Shown here one piece after another: positions 49,601-57,941 of a DNA stretch of 64,000 bases. Position 1 is the stretch's first letter, and each line of letters opens with the position of its first letter. The notes beneath the pieces were generated by a model, which ran no database searches, was not told the DNA's origin, and was given only the letters and a program-made list of their open reading frames with translations. Both the position numbers and the translations under genes were made by a program. Location of the stretch: NCBI RefSeq assembly GCF_900626155.1, contig NZ_LR130844.1, positions 1,054,277-1,118,276 on the forward strand. The letters run 5' to 3'. This DNA comes from Anaerococcus vaginimassiliensis (GTDB lineage: Bacteria > Bacillota > Clostridia > Tissierellales > Peptoniphilaceae).

Positions 49601-52600
49601 AGATGCAACAATAGATAAAGCAGATGAACACTTCGTAGGAACATGGGTATTTGAAGAAGATAAAACTCCAGAACCAGAAAAAGAATACAAATTAGACTAC
49701 GAATTCAAACCATCAAAAGCAGAAGGAACACCAGACAAACTTCCAGAAGAAGTATTAAAACAACTTCCTAAAGCACAAGAAAAACTAGCAGATGGAACAA
49801 AAGTAGACTCACCAAAAGACTTCACTCCAGTAAAAGATGAAGCAAACAAAGGAACATGGACATTTGAAGCGTGGGATAAAGAAACTGCAACAATCAAAGG
49901 AGCAGATGAACACGTAATAGGAACATGGGTATTCACAAAAGATGAAGAACCACAACCAACAGAATACAAAGTAACTCACGAATTCAAATCAGGAACAGAA
50001 GGCAAAGAATTACCAGAAGAAGTTACAAATCTATTGCCAGCTAACCAAGAAGGTAAAAAAGACGGAGACAAAGTAACTCCAACTCAACCAGAAAAAACAG
50101 AAGTACCTGTAGAAGGTGGAAAATGGGTATTCAAAAACTACGATAAAAAAGATTCAACAATAGATAAAGCAGACGAACACTTCGTAGGAACATGGGTATT
50201 TGAAGAAGATAAAACTCCAGAACCAGAAAAAGAATACAAAGTAACTCACGAATTTAAATCAGGAACTAAAGGAAAAGAATTACCAAAAGAAGTTCTAGAA
50301 TTAGTGCCAGAAAACCAAACAGGTAAAAAAGATGGAGATAAAGTAACTCCAACTCAACCAGAAAAAACAGAAGTACCTGTAGAAGGTGGAAAATGGGTAT
50401 TCAAAAACTACGATAAAAAAGATTCAGCAATAGATAAAGCAGATGAACACTTCGTAGGAACATGGGTATTTGAAGAAGATAAAACTCCAGAACCAGAAAA
50501 AGAATACAAAGTAACTCACGAATTCAAATCAGGAACTAAAGGAAAAGAATTACCAAAAGAAGTTCTAGAATTAGTGCCAGAAAACCAAACAGGTAAAAAA
50601 GATGGAGATAAAGTAACTCCAACTCAACCAGAAAAAACAGAAGTACCTGTAGAAGGTGGAAAATGGGTATTCAAAAACTACGATAAAAAAGATTCAGCAA
50701 TAGATAAAGCAGACGAACACTTCGTAGGAACATGGGTATTTGAAGAAAACAAACCAGACCCAGCAAAAGAATACAAATTAGACTACGAATTCAAACCATC
50801 AGACGCAAAAGGAACACCAGACAAACTTCCAGAAGAAGTATTAAAACAACTTCCTAAAGCACAAGAAAAACTAGAAGATGGTACAGAAGTTCCATCACCA
50901 AAAGAATTCACTCCAGTAAAAGACGAAGTGAACAAAGGAACATGGACATTTGAAAAATGGGATAAAGAAACTGCAACAATCAAAGGAGCAGATGAACACG
51001 TAATAGGAACATGGGTATTCACAAAAGATGAAGAACCACAACCAACAGAATACAAAGTAACTCACGAATTCAAATCAGGAACAGAAGGCAAAGAATTACC
51101 AGAAGAAGTTACAAATCTATTGCCAGCTAACCAAGAAGGTAAAAAAGACGGAAGCACAGTAGGCCCAAGCAATCCAGAACAAACAACTGTAGAAGTAAGT
51201 GACGGTACATGGGAATTTAAAGGCTACGATAAAAAACAAGCTACAATAACAGGAAAAGACGAAAACTTCGTAGGAACATGGGAATTCACACCAAAAAAAG
51301 ATAAAGGTAATGTATACGTAAAATACGTAGACGACGAAGGTAATGTTCTAGAAGAACAATCAGTAGTTAAAAAAGATGCTCCAGTAGGAGAAGACTACAC
51401 AACAGAACAAAAAACATTCGACGGTTACACCTTCAAAGAAATGGATAAAACTTCAGCACCAAAAGAAGGCAAAGTAACAAAAGAAGACCAAACAGTAATA
51501 TACGTATACACAAAAGAGAAAACACCAGAACCAGGAACTGATAAAGGTAATGTATATGTAAAATACGTAGACGATGAAGGTAATGTTCTAGAAGAACAAT
51601 CAGTAGTTAAAAAAGATGCTCCAGTAGGAGAAGCTTATACAACTGAACTAAAAACATTTAATGGCTATGAATTTGCAAGAATGGCAGATGGTTCTGCGCC
51701 AGCAAATGGAGAAGTTCAAAAAGGTGACCAACAAGTAACTTATGTATACAAGAAGACAGAAGTCACACCACCTGTAGAAGAAATTGGAAGTGTGTATGTA
51801 AGATATATCACTGAAGATGGATCTGTACTTGAAGATTACACAGCTGTAAAGGAAGGCGCTCCTGTAGGAGAGAACTACACAACAGAACAAAAAATATTTG
51901 ACGGATATGTATTTAAAGGGATGTCAGCTGATTCTGCAGGCGCTAATGGTAATGTAATTAATGGTGACTTGTATGTAACATATGTATATAAGCTACCTGA
52001 AACTCCTGAAGTTGACCCAGAAGGTGAGAAAGGTAATGTATACGTTAACTATATAACAGTTGATGGAGAACCTTTAGCAAATGATGTAGTTAAAGAAAAT
52101 GCTCCAGTTGGAGAAGTTTATACAACAGAACAAAGGATATTTGACGGCTATGAATTTGTAAGAATGGGCGATGGATCTGCTGATGCTAATGGCAATGTTC
52201 AAGAAGGCGATCAATATGTAACTTATGTTTACAAGCCAATAGAAATTCCTCAAGTAAAAACTGGTAATGTTTATGTAAAATACGTAACAGAAGACGGAAA
52301 CGTACTAGAAGCTGAAAAAGCAGTTCAGACAGATGCAGAAGTTGGAACAAAATACACAACAGAACAAAAAACATTTGACGGATATGAATTTACAAGAATG
52401 GGCGACGGATCTGCTGATGCTAATGGAAATGTAGTTGAGGGAGACCTCCATGTAGTTTATGTCTACAGAGAGAAATCAACACCAAAACCACCAACACCTG
52501 GTGCTGATAAAATCACTAAGTATGTTGATGAAAATGGAAATAAAATTTCTGAATCTACAAAAGGTGAGAATCCTAAGAAGGATATAGATGGTTATGAGTT

Positions 52601-53165
52601 TGTAAAAACTGAAAAAGATAAAGACGGTAATACTGTTCATATCTACAAGAAGAAAGAAACTCCTACTGTCGATAAAATCACTAAGTATGTTGATGAAAAT
52701 GGAAATGAAATTTCTAAATCTACAAAAGGTGACAATCCTAAGAAGGATATAGATGGTTATGAGTTTGTAAAAACTGAAAAAGATAAAGACGGTAATACTG
52801 TTCATATCTACAAGAAGAAAGAAACTCCTACTGTCGATAAAATCACTAAGTATGTTGATGAAAATGGAAATGAAATTTCTAAATCTACAAATGGAGACAA
52901 TCCTAAGAAGGATATAGATGGTTATGAGTTTGTAAAGACTGAAAAAGATAAAGACGGCAATACTGTTCATATCTACAAGAAGAAAGACTCACAAGTTACA
53001 AATCCATCAGGAAAGGCTACTGTAGTTTCTAGACCAGCAACTGTTAAGAAAGGTAATAAGGCAGTTAAAGGCAATGTAAGAACAGGAGTAGGTTCTTCAT
53101 TAGGTGTACTTGCTACTTTAGCTGGTTCAGTACTCGCTTTATTTAAAAGCAAGAAAAGAAAATAA
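46659..53165 (+). CDS. Giant wall-anchored surface protein with SHIRT and MucBP repeats
   Basis: 2168 residues. Signal peptide 1-30 (cut after SYA). A non-repetitive N-terminal domain (about 31-340) likely binds the target. Residues about 343-465 form an SdrD B-type fold (GDKVWMDKDKDGIQGDDE...). About 467-1547 hold 12 roughly 90-residue SHIRT-like repeats of two kinds: seven EYKLDYEFKPS-type and five EYKVTHEFKSG-type. About 1548-1947 hold five MucBP-type repeats (GNVYVKYV...). About 1949-2110 hold three 55-residue units (DKITKYVDENGN). The end is a sorting signal with NVRTG (2139-2143) instead of LPxTG, a hydrophobic span and KSKKRK. The ATG at 46659 follows AGGAGAG; an in-frame TTG 30 bases upstream is not needed. 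Adhesion to mucus or host surface is inferred from the domains. Confidence 0.92.
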   Translation: MNGKKKFSLLLSASALSMALMLPGIDTSYAISDYDFDVNTDWTMSDNITTDFTVKDGVDAYSTGKATVGEIGVTAKFVKQADRNDGASYLSGNGKNQADYAATSKMFYANPDPSTIPALAINAQPSNGVGGRLNTYQKANYGGSAEVGTVTLTFDQTVTDPVLDLSGLGGYVNAIAGFQLQNGGSDVVGRGSFNATDIELITDGVSFEKGASNSNLKVTDKMIKVKDRNTFTHATLTQGDHIITGQYKSPKLVPAGTGSVILKGTFKEVSLKLYHDATPWSKFPTETYGTSRAFFTNYNNPQFGDGINGLNVINNEEIWIGNQQFTGLQNWDKFRISLRLPKPSSIGDKVWMDKDKDGIQGDDEKPAAGVTVKLLDKDGKPVKDFNGNPVEDQVTDENGNYKFENLAAGEYIVEIVPKEGQKLTIKGDGKNATDDSNFDNKTNRTDSITLEPNKHLTDIDAGLVEDDTYKVDYEFQPSKEKGTPSELPQGVKDQLPKTVENLEDGKSVPSPKDFTEVRDDENKGTWTFEAWDKETATIDGADEHVTGTWVFTKDPVKEYKLDYEFKPSDAEGTPDKLPQEVLDQLPKAQEKLADGTKVDSPKKFTEVRDEENKGTWTFEAWDKETATIDGANEHVIGTWVFTKDPVKEYKLDYEFKPSDAEGTPKILPKGVTDQLPEAKGNLKDGTEVPSPKDFTPVKDEINKGTWTFEAWDKDTATIDGADEHVTGTWVFTKDKEYKVDYEFKPSEAEGTPKTLPQGVEDQLPEAKEKLKDGTEVPSPKKFTPVKDEINKGTWTFEKWDKDTATIDGADEHVTGTWVFTKDPVKEYKLDYEFKPSDAEGTPEVLPKGVTDQLPEAKEKLEDGTEVPSPKEFTPVKDEVNKGTWTFEKWDKETATIKGADEHVTGTWKFTKDEEPKPTEYKVTHEFKSGTKGKELPKEVLELVPENQTGKKDGDKVTPTQPAKTEVPVEGGKWVFKNYDETDATIDKADEHFVGTWVFEEDKTPEPEKEYKLDYEFKPSKAEGTPDKLPEEVLKQLPKAQEKLADGTKVDSPKDFTPVKDEANKGTWTFEAWDKETATIKGADEHVIGTWVFTKDEEPQPTEYKVTHEFKSGTEGKELPEEVTNLLPANQEGKKDGDKVTPTQPEKTEVPVEGGKWVFKNYDKKDSTIDKADEHFVGTWVFEEDKTPEPEKEYKVTHEFKSGTKGKELPKEVLELVPENQTGKKDGDKVTPTQPEKTEVPVEGGKWVFKNYDKKDSAIDKADEHFVGTWVFEEDKTPEPEKEYKVTHEFKSGTKGKELPKEVLELVPENQTGKKDGDKVTPTQPEKTEVPVEGGKWVFKNYDKKDSAIDKADEHFVGTWVFEENKPDPAKEYKLDYEFKPSDAKGTPDKLPEEVLKQLPKAQEKLEDGTEVPSPKEFTPVKDEVNKGTWTFEKWDKETATIKGADEHVIGTWVFTKDEEPQPTEYKVTHEFKSGTEGKELPEEVTNLLPANQEGKKDGSTVGPSNPEQTTVEVSDGTWEFKGYDKKQATITGKDENFVGTWEFTPKKDKGNVYVKYVDDEGNVLEEQSVVKKDAPVGEDYTTEQKTFDGYTFKEMDKTSAPKEGKVTKEDQTVIYVYTKEKTPEPGTDKGNVYVKYVDDEGNVLEEQSVVKKDAPVGEAYTTELKTFNGYEFARMADGSAPANGEVQKGDQQVTYVYKKTEVTPPVEEIGSVYVRYITEDGSVLEDYTAVKEGAPVGENYTTEQKIFDGYVFKGMSADSAGANGNVINGDLYVTYVYKLPETPEVDPEGEKGNVYVNYITVDGEPLANDVVKENAPVGEVYTTEQRIFDGYEFVRMGDGSADANGNVQEGDQYVTYVYKPIEIPQVKTGNVYVKYVTEDGNVLEAEKAVQTDAEVGTKYTTEQKTFDGYEFTRMGDGSADANGNVVEGDLHVVYVYREKSTPKPPTPGADKITKYVDENGNKISESTKGENPKKDIDGYEFVKTEKDKDGNTVHIYKKKETPTVDKITKYVDENGNEISKSTKGDNPKKDIDGYEFVKTEKDKDGNTVHIYKKKETPTVDKITKYVDENGNEISKSTNGDNPKKDIDGYEFVKTEKDKDGNTVHIYKKKDSQVTNPSGKATVVSRPATVKKGNKAVKGNVRTGVGSSLGVLATLAGSVLALFKSKKRK
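48057..51300 (+). repeat. Twelve SHIRT-repeat DNA units
   Basis: Roughly 264-279-bp direct repeats in the order A A A A A B A B B B A B, where A encodes the EYKLDYEFKPS type and B the EYKVTHEFKSG type. The B units starting at 50232 and 50502 are 270 bases apart and nearly identical over the first 240 or so bases, so they are a recent duplication. The array is prone to length change by recombination or slippage. Confidence 0.9.
52506..52985 (+). repeat. Three 165-bp direct repeats in the surface-protein gene
   Basis: Units start at 52506, 52671 and 52836 (period 165 bases, 55 codons). The last two are nearly identical and the first has a few substitutions. They encode the stalk just before the sorting signal. 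Confidence 0.9.
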
Positions 53166-53208
53166 TAGATAATTTGGCGAAAATTAAATATCTAGATTAG
53201 GTTAAAAA

Positions 53209-53249
53209 TACCCTCTTTGCAGTATGTTCTGTAAAGAGGGTGTTTTTTA
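53209..53249 (+). terminator. Terminator after the giant surface-protein gene
   Basis: TACCCTCTTT pairs with AAAGAGGGTG, followed by TTTTTT. Confidence 0.9.
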
Positions 53250-53263
53250 TATTGAACTTTTTC

Positions 53264-54220
53264 AAATCGTGTTGGTAAATAAACGTCAACCAAATTCTTA
53301 ATCAGGGATAGAAATTTCTATCCCTAAAATTCTAACTAACTAACGATTTCCTAGTAATGAATATTCTAGTTTAAAATTAGCAAAATCCCCGTAGATAAAA
53401 ACTATCCACTTTAAAACCTTAATAAAATTATTAACTCCTTCAATTGGCACATTGAAATAATCACAGATAAATGAGTTCTTAATATATTCTAGATAATAAA
53501 AATAAGTTCCTATTGATGTTTTCATTCTATTACTAACTTTATTTTTAAAATACTTTAAATGAAATGTAAATAATTCAAAATTTATTTCTCAATATCTTCT
53601 CTCAAAAATTGAAAACAGTCATATGTATTTTTTAAAGTCTTATAAACATAAAGACTAATTTCAACAATATCATCATCAGATAATAGACTAGCTGTAAAAT
53701 GAACGCGTTTAAAAAAGTGCATAGGATCAAGCAGCTTGCATGGTTGAAGGAATTGGTAAATAGCTTTATAATATGAAACCAATCAATAATAATTTTTACG
53801 TTAACAAATAGTTCTTTAATTAGTAAAACACAGGAGCTATACATAGCTATACATACATTTTTAACCTTATCTCCGATATACCAATGGTAGTATAGGAAAT
53901 TTTTTTGGAATTTATCTGCCTATTCTCAAGGATATCAAGTACCTTGTTATTACCTGAATTTAGATAAATGAAACTCATAGTTCCATGAGCATATTTAGTT
54001 GGCTTAAATTCATCAAAGGATAAGTATTCTGACAGATTAGAAAATCTACATTGAATTCATTATCGAACTTAGCCATAAGCCTAGCAACAGTAGTAGATAC
54101 ATAATTATCATTATAAATATATTTCATTGATAATTTATTGGTTAAACAAGCAAGAAGATGTCTTTTTTTATGAAAAAATCGTGCTGAAAGAAGTATCATT
54201 TACTTCTACCAACACGATTT
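53264..54220 (-). mobile_element. Degenerate ISL3-family insertion sequence
   Basis: Bounded by inverted repeats: AAATCGTGTTGGTAAA at 53264-53279 and its near-complement TCTACCAACACGATTT at 54205-54220. The minus strand encodes pieces of an ISL3-type transposase in several frames. About 957 bases remain of an element that would normally be about 1.4 kb, so it is also internally deleted. No clear 8-bp target duplication was found at the ends. It fills the gap between the surface-protein gene and fbp. Confidence 0.8.
53330..54200 (-). pseudogene. ISL3-family transposase, fragmented
   Basis: Reading on the minus strand, recognisable pieces occur in order: FKPTKYAHGTMSFIYLNSG (centre, before the DDE core), IIIDWFHIIKLFTNSFN (catalytic Asp region), DPMHFFKRVHFTASLL, and PIEGVNNFIKVLKWIVFIYG with ANFKLEYS (C-terminal Glu region). 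They are separated by frameshifts and stops, and the zinc-finger N-terminus is missing. It cannot make an active transposase. Confidence 0.82.
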
Positions 54221-54240
54221 ATTATATACACATTTAATAT

Positions 54241-56133
54241 CTAATCATATATATCTAAAAACTTCTCTAAGACATCTATTTTTTCTCGTATTAATTGACC
54301 TTCATCAGTATCTTTTTTAAGCATCCTAGGAAGTAGGATTTCGACTTCTCTGATATTTGGAGTGTAGCTGGAAACATCATCTGTTATAGATTTGTATGAT
54401 TTGTGTTCTGCAAGAGCTACATGGTGAGAGTTATATACTAGGGTGTAACCTGCTATTCCAGTTTTTGCTTGGTAAGGTTTTGAAATTCCGCCGTCTATAA
54501 CATATAATTTGCCGTTTCCTTTTATTGGACTATCGCCCTTTTTAACCTTGACAGGAACATGACCATTTATTATCCTTCTTCTACTATCTTTTACACCAAA
54601 CTCATCTAAGATCATATCCACGATCTCTTCTTTTTCACTGAGTTTAAAGTAAGGATTGTAGACTTCTTTTCTAAGGTCCTTGTTATCTACGAAGAGATTT
54701 TCAAAATAAGAATATTGACTCTTGCCAAAGATTGGAGAATATCTTCCATTTATCAGATACCACATCACATCTTTTGAGAACAAGTCATCAGTAAAGTAAG
54801 CATCTCTAACAACCTTATCCAATGCATCCATTAGTTTCTTACCTTTATAAGACTTGCCCTTTATTGTTATCTCTTGGAACTTTCCGTCTTCAGTTAGAGG
54901 GATACAGCCGTGAAATAGGAGTGATCCATTTTCTGTCTTATACATTTGTCCCTTTTTGTATAGGTATCTTATGTGACGGTTAAGTTTTTCTCCTTTTGTG
55001 AAATCACTTGTAAGAATATTAATCACAAATTCTTCTGCAGAGGTGAGCTTTAGAGGATCTTTAGGATCTATAGTTGGGAAATGAGTATCCTTCATAGGCT
55101 CGCCCTTGTAGGTTCTTTTTTCAAAGTCTATGTATTTTAGGCAATTTCTATCATCTACATTAAACTCTGGATTTCTATTTATAAGTTGACCGTCTAGCTT
55201 AAATCTTATTACAGAAATAGCCTTATACATTTTGGCTGCAACTTCTCCACTGACATTGTCATAGATATTTCTATCATAAACCCTTGGCATAAATAGTCTA
55301 CATGGATCATCCCTGTAGGTTCTAAGGGCAAATTCGTGGAGAGGTCTTAGGTTAATTCCATATCCGTCTTCTAGCATATCGAAATTATTATAAGAAATAG
55401 CATTGGCAACACAAGCTGCAACTAGAGCTTCATTTCCGCTAGCAGCTCCCATCCATGCCACATCGTGATTACCCCATTGGAAATCAACATTTGGGAAGTT
55501 TAGGAGTTCATCCATTATGATATGTGGTGAAGGTCCTCTATCGTAGATATCTCCAACTATGTGAAGCTTATCAACTGAAACTCTTTGGATTAATTTTGAA
55601 ATAGCAATTATAAATTCAGCAGCAGAATTATACTTAACTATATTTGCAACTAGGGATTCGTAATATTCTTTTTTATTAAACTCAGAATCATTAGTATATA
55701 AAAGCTCGTCTATTATATTAGTGTAGGAACCTGTAAATTTACTTTTGACGTAGGCCTTTGGATACTTGGTTGATACAAACCTAAAGAGATTTATAAGCCT
55801 ATGAATAGTAATAGTGAGAAAATCATCAGTCAACAAATCGTTTTCTTTGTATTCTTTCAAAAACCTAGCAGGATCATAGATAAGTTCGGCCAATTCATCT
55901 TGGTCTTCTTTGATTAAAGTGTCTCCATAAAACTTGCTAATCTTATCTCTAATATTTCCAGAAGCTGACCTTAAAAGATGGAGAAAGGCATCACTTTCTC
56001 CGTGAATATCAGAGAAAAAATACTCTGTACCCTTTGGAAGGTAAAGCTTTGAATTCAATGAAATAAGTTCGTCCTTGATACTTGATTTTGTTGGGTAGAT
56101 ATCTTTAAGCAGTTTTAAGTAGTTTTTGTCCAT
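54241..56133 (-). CDS. fbp: Fructose-1,6-bisphosphatase class III
   Basis: 630-residue cytosolic gluconeogenic enzyme of the Firmicute FBPase class III (calcineurin-like metallophosphatase). Motifs: FFSDIHGESDAFLHLLR (DxH), HIVGDIYDRGPSP (GDxxDRG), FQWGNHDVAWMG (GNHD), and NGHVPVKVKKGDSP near the C-terminus. Length is usual for this class. AGAGGAG precedes the ATG. It is monocistronic. Together with the fruRKA operon it allows flux in both directions through fructose bisphosphate. Confidence 0.96.
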   Translation of the reverse strand: MDKNYLKLLKDIYPTKSSIKDELISLNSKLYLPKGTEYFFSDIHGESDAFLHLLRSASGNIRDKISKFYGDTLIKEDQDELAELIYDPARFLKEYKENDLLTDDFLTITIHRLINLFRFVSTKYPKAYVKSKFTGSYTNIIDELLYTNDSEFNKKEYYESLVANIVKYNSAAEFIIAISKLIQRVSVDKLHIVGDIYDRGPSPHIIMDELLNFPNVDFQWGNHDVAWMGAASGNEALVAACVANAISYNNFDMLEDGYGINLRPLHEFALRTYRDDPCRLFMPRVYDRNIYDNVSGEVAAKMYKAISVIRFKLDGQLINRNPEFNVDDRNCLKYIDFEKRTYKGEPMKDTHFPTIDPKDPLKLTSAEEFVINILTSDFTKGEKLNRHIRYLYKKGQMYKTENGSLLFHGCIPLTEDGKFQEITIKGKSYKGKKLMDALDKVVRDAYFTDDLFSKDVMWYLINGRYSPIFGKSQYSYFENLFVDNKDLRKEVYNPYFKLSEKEEIVDMILDEFGVKDSRRRIINGHVPVKVKKGDSPIKGNGKLYVIDGGISKPYQAKTGIAGYTLVYNSHHVALAEHKSYKSITDDVSSYTPNIREVEILLPRMLKKDTDEGQLIREKIDVLEKFLDIYD

Positions 56134-56181
56134 AATTCTCCTCTTTTCTTCTTACAATATTATATACCCATTTTTGATAAG

Positions 56182-56211
56182 AAAAAAAGGATGATTTTTA
56201 CCATCCTTTTT
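56182..56211 (-). terminator. Terminator of the acidic-tail membrane protein gene
   Basis: On the minus strand AAAAAGGATG pairs with CATCCTTTTT followed by more T; it lies between this gene's stop and the fbp start. Confidence 0.85.
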
Positions 56212-56247
56212 CATGTGTTATATTAATGTAAGCTTTTTCCTTATAAC

Positions 56248-57117
56248 TTATTGATTTTCCTTATCAATTAATTTATCTTCATTTGATAAATCTTCTGTTG
56301 AGAGTTCTTCTCTAGATAAATTGTCTGCGATTTCTTCTTCTGGTAAGATATCATCTTTTGAAACTTGAATAGCCTCATTTTCATTATCTAAATCAACTAT
56401 ACTAGAATTTGATTTTTCAACTGTACTTTCTAGCTCATCATTTGTCTTGTTTGGAATAGTAACAGGCTCATCTGGATTTTGAGTTTTAGTTATATCCTTA
56501 GATTCTTCTATTGGCTTATATACTTCATCATCTCTGGCAAAATCAAGAGAATAATGAATATCTTCATCTATCATTTTCTCATTATCAATTTCTACATTCT
56601 CTTTATTTTCCTCTGCTGGTGTATCAGTTTTCTTTAGGTTTTCTTTTCTTCTTGCCTTACCCTTTCTTTTTTTAGGGCCTTTTTCTTTGAAGGTTTGTCC
56701 GTATAGACCTTTGGACTTAGCGGCAAGACCCAAAATTGATGCAAAAATTACTAGGATATTTATAGCTATTGGAACATATACTAGTTTTTCTCTAATAAAT
56801 AAGAGAACTAAAAGGTCTATAACTATAAATAAAACTGAGAAGAATATATTGGATAAGTTTTTCTCACCAGTTTTTCCTGCATAAAATATGTTCCTAGCAA
56901 CCCTAAAGTTAATTAGAAATCCAATAACTAAAAATACAATTGCTATAGGTTTTACAAAGCCTAAAGAAATATTAGAAAAACCAAGTAAATCTAAAAATCC
57001 TGCCAGTAAACTTTTATCTACAAAGGCTGCAAAGATACCTGCAAATAAAAATAAAATTGTAACAACAGACCTAAACAGCCCGCCTATTATCGTTAAAAAT
57101 CTTGTAGTCTTTTTCAT
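56248..57117 (-). CDS. Hypothetical membrane protein with basic linker and acidic tail
   Basis: 289 residues, family not recognised. Four membrane segments (about 8-32, 53-72, 88-106, 113-131), then a very basic linker (KEKGPKKRKGKARRK, about 143-157), then an acidic, probably disordered tail of about 130 residues rich in Glu, Asp, Asn and Ser, presumably cytoplasmic. AATGGAGG precedes the ATG. A divergent promoter region is shared with the nitroreductase gene. The tail could be a protein-interaction region; no function can be assigned. Confidence 0.75.
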   Translation of the reverse strand: MKKTTRFLTIIGGLFRSVVTILFLFAGIFAAFVDKSLLAGFLDLLGFSNISLGFVKPIAIVFLVIGFLINFRVARNIFYAGKTGEKNLSNIFFSVLFIVIDLLVLLFIREKLVYVPIAINILVIFASILGLAAKSKGLYGQTFKEKGPKKRKGKARRKENLKKTDTPAEENKENVEIDNEKMIDEDIHYSLDFARDDEVYKPIEESKDITKTQNPDEPVTIPNKTNDELESTVEKSNSSIVDLDNENEAIQVSKDDILPEEEIADNLSREELSTEDLSNEDKLIDKENQ

Positions 57118-57157
57118 AATGCCTCCATTTATTATAATTATAGCATATAATATTGAT

Positions 57158-57185
57158 TTGTTTATAAATTTTATTAGAGTATAAT
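57158..57185 (+). promoter_or_regulatory. Promoter of the nitroreductase gene
   Basis: TTGTTT (57158-57163), 16-base spacer, TATAAT (57180-57185). Confidence 0.6.
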
Positions 57186-57219
57186 CAATCCAAAGATTTG
57201 CCGGAAGAAGGAGGGTTTT

Positions 57220-57729
57220 ATGCTATTTGATCAAGTAATAGAAAAAAGGGTCTCATATAGGAAATTCACTGACGAAAAAGTTAGTGATGAAGATGTAAAT
57301 AAACTTTTGGATGCAGCAAACAAATCTCCAATAGCAAATGGAGCCTATGATGATTGCAGACTCACTGTAATTAGAGATAAAGATATCTTATCTGAAATTG
57401 TTAGTGAATATCAAAATCTTACAGGAAAAACTAAGGATCCTTTGTTTGATACCAACCTATTTATTTTGTTTTCTTCAAAGAAGGATACCAACGCTAGATA
57501 TGAAGATGCAGGTTGTATTATCGAAAATATTTGCCTAAAGGCTACTGAAATGGGTCTTGGCTCTTGTTATATTAGAGGTGCTATCAATTCCATAGGTAAA
57601 GATGGCAAATATATAGAAAAACTTTCCTTAGATGAGGGATTTTATCCAGTAAGTGGCGTAGTTATAGGCCATGTGGATAGTGAAATACCTCCTAGAAAGC
57701 ATGAAATAAAAACGAATTTTATTGTATAA
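57220..57729 (+). CDS. Nitroreductase family flavoprotein
   Basis: 169-residue FMN-dependent oxidoreductase. N-terminal FMN-binding RVSYRKFTDEKVSDEDVNKLLDAA (about 10-33) and the typical GCIIENICLKATEMGLGSCYIRGA (about 105-128), with a C-terminal GVVIGHVD. At 169 residues it belongs to the short group. Substrate unknown. AAGGAGG precedes the ATG. It is upstream of rpoB but separated by a strong promoter. Confidence 0.9.
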   Translation: MLFDQVIEKRVSYRKFTDEKVSDEDVNKLLDAANKSPIANGAYDDCRLTVIRDKDILSEIVSEYQNLTGKTKDPLFDTNLFILFSSKKDTNARYEDAGCIIENICLKATEMGLGSCYIRGAINSIGKDGKYIEKLSLDEGFYPVSGVVIGHVDSEIPPRKHEIKTNFIV

Positions 57730-57800
57730 GGATTAAAATATATAATAGAAGACAGAAAGAAAATATTAAAAGATTAAAGAAAGGAATCTCGAAAAAGGAC

Positions 57801-57829
57801 TTGAATGGTTGATTATAATATGGTATAAT
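57801..57829 (+). promoter_or_regulatory. Promoter of rpoBC
   Basis: TTGAAT (57801-57806), 17-base spacer, extended TGGTATAAT (TATAAT 57824-57829). Confidence 0.75.
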
Positions 57830-57844
57830 TAACAATTGCTAGAA

Positions 57845-57918
57845 ATCTAATTATCGAGATTTTTTTATTTTTTTGAGTAGATATCAGCAAAGGCTTTTTG
57901 TTAGACTAAAAAGCCTTG
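57845..57918 (+). promoter_or_regulatory. rpoB leader: attenuator-like hairpin and second stable hairpin
   Basis: AAATCT and AGATTT around AATTATCG (from about 57843) are followed by a long T-run (57861-57874), an intrinsic-terminator layout. Then AAGGCTTTTT (57890-57899) pairs perfectly with AAAAAGCCTT (57908-57917), ending before AAGGAG. Attenuation of rpoBC is plausible but inferred. Confidence 0.5.
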
Positions 57919-57941
57919 AAACAGACAAGGAGTAATGATTA

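Noticed and set aside
52476-52970. 164-codon minus-strand frame opposite the surface-protein repeats
   Set aside because: It is the complement of the three 165-bp repeats, has no ribosome-binding site, and its composition follows from the plus-strand codons.
48057-52985. Direct repeats considered as a CRISPR-like array
   Set aside because: The units are in-frame coding repeats of 165-279 bases without spacers of constant length.
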